Shown here piece by piece: positions 55,884 through 64,000 of a stretch of DNA of 64,000 nucleotides. This stretch comes from Teratosphaeria epicoccoides. Lineage: Eukaryota; Ascomycota; Dothideomycetes; Mycosphaerellales; Teratosphaeriaceae. The stretch lies in assembly GCA_021401465.1 (NCBI GenBank), contig JADDMT010000015.1, forward strand, positions 186,001 through 250,000, given 5' to 3'. Under the pieces are notes generated by a model. The model had not been told where the DNA came from, made no database searches, and saw nothing but the letters and a program-made list of their open reading frames with translations. The first letter of the stretch is position 1, and every line of letters starts with the position of its first letter. A program made the translations under genes and the position numbers.

Positions 55884-57515
55884 TCATCTCTGACCCTGCC
55901 CATACTTCTGATGCAAATGCGCCACCTGGTCCTGCACGTTCTGCGCGCCCGGAATACCCTGCCCGAACCCGCCCATCGCAGCCTGGTTCGGCATCGTGCT
56001 GACACCATCGTATGCACCCAACTCCGCCCTCTTTCTCCTCTCTTGCTCCTCTTCTGACAGCGCTTGACCCGTGACTGCATCGAACAAGTCCGTGCGCTGG
56101 GAGGCGAACCGCTTGAGGTTGTTGGCGACGTCTTGCGTCGAGATGTTGGTAGTGGAGCTGCGCTGCTGGTTGATGCGCGCCTGGTCTCGCCATCGGGGAT
56201 CCAGCATTTCGATGCGGATGTGCTGGTCGATTTCATCGTTGGGTATCGCTTGGCCGCAGTTGGGACAGATGGAGGTGTTGGCAGCTTGTCGCTTTGCTTG
56301 CGCGCGAGGGACATAGTCGTGTCGAATCTTGGGGTTTGGAGCATTTGACCTGGCAGCTTCCTGTGCGGCGCGAGCACGTTCGCGGTCAGCACGCACCTCT
56401 GCCATCCTCCCCGCTTCATCGTCCGCCCCTGGCGGTGGCTTGTATGGCGTGGGCTGTGGAGGGGTGTGGTGGTGGTGGTGGTGGTGGTGTGGTGGTGGTG
56501 GCATCTGCACGGGGGTGGCAGACGGCTGTTGCTGTTGAGCGTATGCGTTCCACTGCGGTTGGTCGTCGAATGTCGGCATCGCTTCCTCGATGCGCCTGTT
56601 GGGGTTGATGGACATGGCGGCCTTTTGCTCCAGCGAAGCCGATTGTAGGTCGTTCTTGCTGGTCGGAGGCGGCAGGGTCACCTCCTCATCGCGGTCATCG
56701 AAGACGACGGTCTCGACGACGACAAAGTCCTGCCAGTCGATCTGCAAGAAGGCGATGCGCTCCTTCTCATCTTGCTCCTCTTTGGCCACCTTCTGCTGCT
56801 CCTGCCACCTGACGTACGCTGCCCTCTTCTTGGCGCGTTCCAGGACGTGGAACTTGTCGTGCACATTTGCCTGAAGCTCCGTCATCCTCTTCTTCTGCGG
56901 GCGGCCATGGTCCACGGTGTCGCCGTTCACGAGGGTGGTGTACTGGTCGACCAGGCGCGAGAAGAACTGGTAGAGACTGTGCTGAGGACGCAAGAAGTCG
57001 AACTGGAAGTTGCCGGCCTCCCTCTGCGACAGGGCCGTCATCCAACTCCGGCCGTTCTTGGCGACGAACAAGGCGGTCAGTCTCACAATCTCCACATCCT
57101 GTGCACTGATGTTCGGCATGCGCGCGGAGAAGGCAAAGTCTTCCTGCTTCTCCGGCCCCCTCCTCTCCTCCCTGCCTTTGCCACTCACGCCCGTCTCGCC
57201 GTTCGCCCCTGCGTCGTTCTGTCTCCCGGCGCTGATGACGTTGGTGTTGCCGGCCTTGACTTCGGCCAGGCGCCACTGGTAGTATGGGTAGTAGGGATCG
57301 TCAAGATTGAGGAAGGCGGCCTTGCCCGACGTCTTGGAGTCGTTGCGGAGTCGGTCTTCGAAGCCTTGACCGTTGCGAGCGACATATCCCGCCGTCTTCT
57401 CCACGAGCTCGCGCACGCCGCGTGGAGGCAGGACGGTGCCGGGCGGGGCTTTGGAGGAGATTTCGTCGAGGATGCCGGATGGCGCGTCGGCGGGGGCGGC
57501 GGGGGCGGCGGCCAT
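55884..57515 (-). CDS. prp21: Splicing factor 3a subunit 1 (PRP21 homologue)
   Basis: An intronless ORF of 543 residues. Two SURP/SWAP modules are visible: residues about 33-85 (VRELVEKTAGYVARNG ... FLNLDDPYYPYYQWRL) and about 141-195 (EIVRLTALFVAKNGRSW ... FDFLRPQHSLYQFF). A conserved PRP21-type segment follows (about 200-330, KERIAFLQIDWQDFVVVETV). Then come a Pro/His-rich linker with eight His in a row, a C-x2-C motif (CPNCGQAIP) and EMLDPRWRDQ. It belongs to the U2 snRNP SF3a complex and helps branch-point recognition. The C-terminal ubiquitin-like domain of metazoan SF3a1 is absent, as usual in fungi. Divergent from PMT1. Confidence 0.92.
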   Translation of the reverse strand: MAAAPAAPADAPSGILDEISSKAPPGTVLPPRGVRELVEKTAGYVARNGQGFEDRLRNDSKTSGKAAFLNLDDPYYPYYQWRLAEVKAGNTNVISAGRQNDAGANGETGVSGKGREERRGPEKQEDFAFSARMPNISAQDVEIVRLTALFVAKNGRSWMTALSQREAGNFQFDFLRPQHSLYQFFSRLVDQYTTLVNGDTVDHGRPQKKRMTELQANVHDKFHVLERAKKRAAYVRWQEQQKVAKEEQDEKERIAFLQIDWQDFVVVETVVFDDRDEEVTLPPPTSKNDLQSASLEQKAAMSINPNRRIEEAMPTFDDQPQWNAYAQQQQPSATPVQMPPPPHHHHHHHHTPPQPTPYKPPPGADDEAGRMAEVRADRERARAAQEAARSNAPNPKIRHDYVPRAQAKRQAANTSICPNCGQAIPNDEIDQHIRIEMLDPRWRDQARINQQRSSTTNISTQDVANNLKRFASQRTDLFDAVTGQALSEEEQERRKRAELGAYDGVSTMPNQAAMGGFGQGIPGAQNVQDQVAHLHQKYGQGQR

Positions 57516-57549
57516 GGCGAGACGGGGGGCTGTTGCTATGTCATGTGCA

Positions 57550-57627
57550 GTGGTGAGTATTGGTCACTGTCAGTGGTGGGTGTTGGTCACTGTCGGTGGT
57601 GGGTGTTGGTCACTGTCGGTGGTTTGT
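57550..57627. repeat. 23-bp minisatellite upstream of PRP21
   Basis: Units at 57550-57572, 57573-57595 and 57596-57618 (core ttggtcactgtc) are nearly identical, followed by a partial unit. The array starts 35 bp from the PRP21 ATG, within its likely 5' UTR or promoter. Confidence 0.7.
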
Positions 57628-57991
57628 ATAGCGAGCTGTCCGTCGGTGTCCCGGGGATCATCTGGGCCGGCTGCAGCGGGAATACCCGTGCCGACGGGCG
57701 CTAATGTGGTTGGTTGACGCTGGAGATTCCTCTGGGAGCTGCGTCCGAAGCGCGTGTGGCCCCCCTGGCGGCGCGGACGAATAAATCATCATAGTCGACG
57801 GGACACGTATGAGGAGTCTTCATCACATTCATTGATCTTGTCAGACGACATTCACCACCACGCGCCGCCGTCGGCAGACTCAGAGGGAAGCAGCAGTCCT
57901 CTGACACTCTTGAACACCGACAGGACCTGATTAATCACACTCACTCATTGCACAACAAGGCACATACCCCACCAACACCCACCTCGCCGTC

Positions 57992-60951
57992 ATGGCTGCC
58001 TCTCGTCCACCACACGACGCCGCGCCAGACCGCAAACCACCCCCCGCCAAGACGACCGTCCACCCCAACGGCGGAGCCCCCCACCGCCCACCACCACCCC
58101 CTTCCTTCGTCCAGACATCGCCCGACAGGCCGCCCCGTCCCGTCGGCCACTACACCAGCTATGGCATCCAGGACCACAATCTCCTCAATCTCGAGAGCGG
58201 CGACTGGCAGTTGCTCGGCGCATTGACCGTGCTGGCGCTGTTCGTCCGTCTGTTCAGGATATACCAGCCCGCATCCGTCGTGTTCGACGAGGTGCACTTT
58301 GGCGGCTTTGCGTCCAAATACATCAAGGGCAAGTTCTTCATGGATGTGCACCCGCCGTTGGCCAAGATGTTGATCACGCTGGCCGGCTATCTGGCCGGGT
58401 TTGACGGAGAGTTTGATTTCAAGGACATTGGCAAGGACTACCGGGAACCCAATGTGCCGTACGTCGCCATGAGGCTGCTGCCGGCCGTCATGGGCGTCTT
58501 GACGGTCCCCGTCATGTTTCTGATCCTCAAGGCAGCCGGCTGCAGGAACATTTCCGCCGCCCTCGGCGCGGGCTTGGTCATCTTTGAGAACGGATTGGTC
58601 ACGCAATCGAGGTTGATCTTGCTCGACTCGCCGCTCATCATCTTCACCGCCCTGACCGCCCTGAGCTGGACCTGCTTCACCAACCAGCATGAACTGGGCC
58701 CGGCCTACGCCTTCAAGCCGAGCTGGTGGTTCTGGCTGGCCGCCACCGGTCTCTCCCTCGGTGCCACCGCGTCCGTCAAATGGGTCGGCCTGTTCACCAT
58801 CGCCTGGGTCGGCAGCTTGACCGCCGTGCAGCTCTGGGTCTTGCTGGCGGACACCAAAAATGTCACCGTGCGCATCTGGTTCAAGCACCTCTTCGCCCGC
58901 ATCTTCTGCTTGATCGTCATCCCCGTCGCCTTCTACATGGCCATGTTCGCCATTCACTTCCTCTGTCTGGTCAACCCCGGTGACGGTGACGGCTTCATGA
59001 GTTCCGAATTCCAGTCGACGCTGAACAGCAAGGGCATGGCGGATGTGCCGGCCGATGTCGCCTTTGGTTCCCGCATTTCCATCCGCCACCACAACACACA
59101 AGGCGGCTACCTCCACTCGCACGCCTCCATGTATCCAACGGGCTCCAAGCAGCAGCAAATCACGCTCTACCCGCACCAAGATGAGAACAACGTCTGGCTC
59201 GTCGAGAACCAGACCCAGCCGATCAACTGGGCCGTGGACCCGACCGGCAACACCTCCATTCCGGGACCTTTGGCTTGGGACACGATGAGCCCAGAGCTCG
59301 TCAAAGATGGCGCGCTGATCCGTCTCTACCACATCACCACCGATCGCCGCTTGCACTCGCACGATGTGCGTCCCCCAGTCACCGAAGCAGACTGGCAAAA
59401 CGAGGTCTCGGCGTACGGTTACGCAGGCTTCGAGGGCGACGCCAACGACTTGTTCAAAGTCGAGATCGTCAAGTCCATGTCCGATGGGAGTGCCGCGAAG
59501 AGCAGGCTGCGCACCATTCAGACCAAATTCAAGCTGGTCCACATCATGAGCGGCTGTGTGCTCTTCTCGCACAAGGTCAAGCTTCCGGACTGGGGGTTTG
59601 AGCAGCAGGAGGTCACTTGCGCAAAGCAAGGTTCCCTCCCCAACAGCATCTGGTACGTGGAGAGCAACACGCACCCAAAATTGAAGGACGATGCCGAAAA
59701 GGTCAACTACCGCAACCCCGGCTTCTTTGGCAAGTTTTGGGAGCTCCAGAAAGTCATGTGGACCACCAATGCTGGGCTGGTTGATTCACACGCATGGGAC
59801 AGCCGACCTCCGTCGTGGCCAGTATTACAGAGAGGTATCAACTTTTGGGGCAAGGACCACAGACAGATCTATCTCATCGGCAACCCACTCATCTGGTGGA
59901 CCAGTACCTCAGCCATCGCGGTCTACGTTCTGTTCAAGGGGCTGGCGGTGCTGAGATGGCAGCGCGAGTGCCATGACTATGATCATGTGACCTTCCGACG
60001 ATTCGACTACGAGCTGGGACAGAGTGTGCTGGGATGGGCGTTCCATTACTTCCCGTTCTTCTTGATGCAACGGTAAGCTCCGTCCGATCGACGGATCTGC
60101 TCTCGATTGTGCACTGACAATGTGGCAGCCAACTCTTTCTGCACCACTATTTCCCAGCATTATACTTTGCCATCATCGTCCTTGCACAACTTTTCGATTA
60201 CGCCACATCTCGAATCACCATTACTATTCCAGGCAGCGACTTCTCCTTCACCGGCAAGAACAAGCCGTATGTTGCGCGTGTCTCTGCCGTGGCGTTCCTC
60301 GGTCTCTCCGTCATTGTCTTCGGCCTCTACGCCCCTCTGACTTACGGCAACACCTGGACCAAGTCCGAGTGCAACAAAGCGAAGCTCTTTGACACCTGGG
60401 ACTGGGATTGCAACACGTTCTACGACACGTATGCCGAATACAGCCTCGCCATCCCATCAGCTGCTGGTCCTGCCCCGACAGGTCAAGCAATAAAAGGACC
60501 TGCTCCACCTGTGGCGGACGATCCGCAGAAGGACGTCGCAGTCACGCCAGGCCAGCAGCAAGTCCTCGCTGGCGGCGGTGTCACGGAGGAGAAGGTCGAA
60601 TACCGCGACGAAGCCGGCAATCTGCTCGACGCCGATCAGGTCAAGGCTCTCGAAGGCAAGGTGTCGTTCAGCACACGTTACGAGACACGGACACGATTGG
60701 TCGACTCCGGGGGCAACGAGCTCTACAATGAAATCGTCCGTGGCCCGGAGGATGTGAATGCGGAGGGCAATGCGGGGACGCTTGCTGATGCGCCGGAACC
60801 GGGCACCAAGGGGAGTGATGACGTGCACACGGCGCCGGCGGGGGCTGGGGTGGGTGAGGATATGAGGAAGGAGAAGTTCGTGGAGAATGTGGGTGCGACG
60901 GCTGAGCCGCCGAGTGATGCGGGGAGTGCGACTGGAAGGGAGGAGTTGTAG
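57992..60951 (+). CDS. pmt1: Protein O-mannosyltransferase, PMT1 subfamily
   Basis: Two exons (57992-60072, 60129-60951) encode 967 residues. It moves mannose from dolichyl-phosphate-mannose to Ser/Thr of secreted proteins in the ER membrane. The first lumenal loop has the catalytic FDEVHFGGFASKYIKG and DVHPPLAKML (about residues 105-130). Multiple membrane spans follow, then MIR repeats (about 330-540: SRISIRHHNTQGGYLHSH, LIRLYHITTDRRLHSHD, FKLVHIMSGCVLFSH) and a C-terminal membrane part. A lumenal or cytosolic tail with EKVEYRDEAGNLLDADQVKALEGK identifies the PMT1, not PMT2 or PMT4, group. PMT1 acts as a heterodimer with PMT2. The 577-codon antisense frame over this gene is a shadow. Confidence 0.93.
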
Positions 60952-61420
60952 TGCATAGAAGCCAAGTGCAGTCTGGTGGAGGTGCATGATGCACGGCAAA
61001 ACATGAGGACGCAAAGAGTCGTGATGAGAGCTATGAGTGTTAAAAAGTCTTTCGGTCCTGTATCAGTAAGGAAGGGGGGAGATCGTCAGCCGATTCCCAG
61101 GGTGGTCGGCCCGTGGGTTCCATGTTCCAGGGAGTCTTCTGTGTGGCAGATGTGCGTTTGGCTTTTGGTATGTCTTGTCGTGACTTTTCGGTGTCATGTC
61201 TTTTCATGCTCTCCGACAGATTTGAGGATTTCAGAGTTCATTCACATGCGACGTTGTGGGATGGATGTGCGTTGGTTGGTACATATCATTGTCGTGAGTT
61301 TCGGTATCGTGCTCTGTGAGGAGCTCCCGGGGTCTCTAGCTGACTAATCCACATCTCCACCCTCCCCAGCTACAGCCTCCAGATCCCTCCATCCACGATA
61401 CAGCTCCCCTCATACCCCCA
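60952..61420. other. PMT1 to molybdopterin synthase gap
   Basis: This is the PMT1 3' end and the promoter of the next plus-strand gene. No gene was seen. Confidence 0.45.
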
Positions 61421-62109
61421 ATGGCCAACCCGCCACCCCCTCGCGCCTTCGACAGCGCGCAATCCTCCACATCCGAAGACGGCAAAGTCTTCGTCTCGCT
61501 GACCTACGACGAGCTGGACGCCTCCGCCGCCATCGCGCGCGTCAAGAGCCCAAAAGCCGGCGCCGTCGTCGTCTTCGCAGGTACGCGTGTCCACCTCTTT
61601 CTCCCCCCCTTTCCCCAAAGAAAACCACCTCAAGCACCAACCCTCCGACTGACGCCCCCCTCGAAAAAACAAAAAACAAAAAAGAAAAACAGGGGGGCAA
61701 GAGATCAGTAGGCTAAGCAACGCTCTTCTTTCCAACCCCCGTAGGCTGCACGCGCGATTCTTTCCAGTCGAAACCTGTCACGCACCTCGCATACTCTGCC
61801 TACGCGCCCCGCGCTCTGCGCACGATGCGGGCGGTTGCGGGCGAGGTGCGGGCCAAGCATGGGCTGCTCGGCGTTTGTGTGGTGCATCGGTTGGGGAGGG
61901 TGGAGGTCGGGGCGGAGAGCGTGGTGGTGGCGGTTGCGGCGGCGCATCGGGGCGCGGCGTGGCGGGCGGGGGAGGAGTGCTTGGAGGGCGTGAAGGGGAG
62001 GGTGGAGGTTTGGAAGGAAGAGTGGTTTGAGGGTGGGGGGGTGTGGAGGAGTAATCGGGATGGGGCGGTTGGGGTCGAGGTGGTGGATCGGGGGTTGGGC
62101 GAGCAGTGA
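61421..62109 (+). CDS. cnxH: Molybdopterin synthase catalytic (large) subunit
   Basis: Two exons (61421-61580, 61745-62109) give 174 residues. It transfers sulfur from the small subunit's thiocarboxylate to precursor Z, making molybdopterin for nitrate reductase and other Mo enzymes. The MoaE fold is shown by AGAVVVFAGCTRDSF across the intron, APRALRTMRAVAGEVRAKHGLLGVCVVHRLG, HRGAAWRAGEECLEGVKGRVEVWKEE (with the catalytic Lys region) and WRSNRDG near the end. Eukaryotic homologues are MOCS2B and Aspergillus cnxH. The 164-bp intron is longer than most here and rich in C and A. Confidence 0.9.
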
Positions 62110-64000
62110 GGGTGCTCTGGGGTGGGGGGATTTGCGTGGTTTGCCGCGAGCGAGGGCCACGTTATTGCTGATGCCCAAAAGCTACGCATGCGTGACGTTG
62201 GCGCGGAGACGATGATTCTGCTCCTTTCTCCTTCCCGTCTCGCCTCTGATTTGAAACCCCCCCCTCACATAACCATCCCCAAGAACCCCTATCGCTCCAA
62301 GCGCAAGCACCCACCCCCCACCCCCCACCCCCCTCCGCCATCCCCACCCGCCCAGCAGCCCCCGACCTAGTAGTCGTCGGCGCAGCGCTTGGCCCTCTCG
62401 GCGCTGCCGTCGCCTCCCCCGCTCCACCAGCTCCCGTCGCTGTCCTTGTGACCGTCAACCCACCTCCGCCCACAACCCAGAGGCCGCAGCAGTCGCCACA
62501 ACCGCACTATCCACGATCCCACCACGACCACCAGCAGCAGCACTCCCTCGCGACCCCAGCACCCGCGCTACTCGCGACACTTGCCCCCGCCGTCCCGTTC
62601 AGCATCGCGCAGATCTGCGGCGGCAACGGTCGCGAAGGCTTCAATGAGGACACGGGAACAAAATTCAGGTGTCAGCCGCCAATCCCGGATGGTGTGTGTG
62701 TGGGGGGGTAGGAAGGGCTTGAGAGGACGCGTATTACCCGGTTCTTGCGCGCGCGCACGTCGCGTTCTGGTACACACACGCCTGCAGCGCTGGTCCGGGC
62801 GCGGCGGCGCGCGCGCAAGGGCGTGCTGGGGTGGAGGGTATGCGGGGAGCGTTCTTTTCTTTTTTTTTTCCCCCTCTTTTTCGGGGAGGGGGATGGGGTT
62901 GCGAATGTGGGGGATTCTGGGTGGTTTGGGACGAGGGCGGGATTGGGGAATGGGTGAACCACGCCGGAGGGGATCTGGGATTCGAGAGTCGCGATGGAGG
63001 AGGTTGGTGATCCTGTCTGCGCGGTTGTGAGGGGTGCTAGGAGGGAGGTGGTGGCGAGGAGGAGGAGAGGGAGGAGGAGAGAGGTGGCGAGGAGGCGGCG
63101 AGGAAGCAGGAGAGATGCGGCCAGGAGGAAGAGGAGGAGGAGGGAGGACAAGGGCCATTGGTTGCTTCCGGGTGTGTGGGAGGAGGTGCAGCGTGCGACG
63201 AGGGGTGAGGGGAGGCAGGACAGAGACAGACGCTGCTGCTGGTGTTGAAGGGGAAAGTGAGGGGGGAGATGCAGTATATCTAGAAAATGCTTCCCCTCAG
63301 TCACGCTCTCACAGCCTCAGTGGCATCACAGTATCACTGCCCTCTCTGCTTCGGCTCCGTCTCAAATCTCCCCTCCACTATTCTTCTTCGCGCCTTCGCA
63401 GCTGAGATCCAACATCTGCGCGCAATGCCCCCCTTCACATATCATGGAAACGGCTTCTCCTCGTGCAAGGAATCGAATGCGATCTGGTCGATTCCGGTCG
63501 GGGCGAGACGGAGAAGGGGGGGGGGGGGGGGGCCCTCCCTAACTCCCCGAGCTACTCCCTCCTCCTGAGCGTCGAGAAGCCCGTGCGTGACTAGCAATGT
63601 TGAGTGCATGATGATTCGGAGAGATATGTATGTATGGGACGGAGGAGTGGCACGAAAGGCCCCTTCACGCACGCACCATGCAGATGGCTTGAGAAGAAAG
63701 CCAGTCAGTGTAGAACAACAGCGCACGTGAAAGATTGCATACTCTCATCAGCTGTGTATGCCGCCTGCGACGCCGGTGGCTCTGCTAGAACACACCACTC
63801 TCGTCAAGTCATGGTCGCGAAGCAAGAGAGACCAAGCGCAGCATCGTGATTTTTTTTGTGGAAAAAAAAAACAAAGCAGCGGCAGGAAACCATAAACAAA
63901 TGCCGCCGCACACCAAGATCGCCTGCACCGAAACACCCCGCTAATCCCACAGAGCGCACACCACACAAACCCCACTGCGCCGTCGATCATACCGATAGTG
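62110..64000. other. Low-complexity C/G-strand-biased DNA, no supported gene
   Basis: The first part (62,220-62,600) is C-rich on the plus strand; from about 62,950 to 63,260 it is purine (GGA)-rich, so minus-strand frames give Leu/Ser/Pro-rich strings (up to 210 codons) with no domain. A G17 run lies at 63,516-63,532. The end (63,840-64,000) is A-rich with a T8 and A10 pair near 63,850-63,871. Confidence 0.45.

Noticed and set aside
57941..59674. 577-codon minus-strand frame opposite PMT1
   Set aside because: It is the antisense of a conserved, motif-rich PMT1 exon, begins without a convincing start and has Gly/Asp/Val-rich shadow composition.
62568..63304. Two overlapping minus-strand frames of 196 and 210 codons, one with a Leu-rich signal-like stretch
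   Set aside because: They derive from GGA/CCT repeats; the composition is Leu/Ser/Pro only and the two frames overlap each other.
1..64000. tRNA and rRNA genes
   Set aside because: No cloverleaf with A and B boxes and no rRNA-like stretch was recognised by eye; a tRNAscan-SE and Rfam run would settle it.

Overview
The window is nuclear DNA of a filamentous ascomycete, most likely a Dothideomycete of the Mycosphaerellaceae type. Support: genes carry short 45-145 bp GT-AG introns; transposons carry the CpA-to-TpA scars of repeat-induced point mutation (RIP); and the mating-type region has the Pezizomycotina order APC5 - APN2 - MAT1-2-1 - NVJ2-like - COX13. The family assignment is inference from gene order and protein style, not from a search.

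Layout. Positions 1-10,550 are RIP-damaged retrotransposon DNA. A minus-strand Ty3/gypsy chromovirus (5' LTR 7254-7570, gag-pol in one frame 7161 to about 2197) sits inside the LTR of a second, gag-only element (gag 9032-7683). A plus-strand ORF with Cys motifs (569-2056) lies beyond the end of pol. Damage is almost entirely nonsense and missense, with no frameshifts. From 10,560 host genes begin: an AIM9/APH-type kinase-like protein, a degenerate RING/coiled-coil protein, relics of several genes (16.9-18.3 kb; ankyrin 21.6-22.4 kb; HARBI-type transposase 28.9-29.6 kb; a 36.2-37.2 kb gene with one stop) and housekeeping genes: CAB2 (coenzyme A synthesis), an RRT8/EI24-like membrane protein, an RGD1-like F-BAR RhoGAP, a PNPOx-like flavoprotein, an ERT1/AcuK Zn2Cys6 regulator, ADE1 (purines) and a YghA-like SDR.

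Positions 38,671-52,264 are the mating-type locus and its flanks: APC5 and APN2 (divergent), the HMG-box gene MAT1-2-1 (minus), and head-to-head with it a three-exon gene whose C-terminus looks like a divergent homeodomain, then an NVJ2-like SMP/PH protein and COX13. Only the MAT1-2 idiomorph is seen, so a self-sterile strain is a fair inference. The remainder holds an F-box protein, the splicing factor PRP21/SF3a1, the O-mannosyltransferase PMT1 and the large subunit of molybdopterin synthase, followed by low-complexity DNA.

Exon limits were derived by hand from splice sites and reading-frame continuity. Every multi-exon gene given here sums to a whole number of codons.
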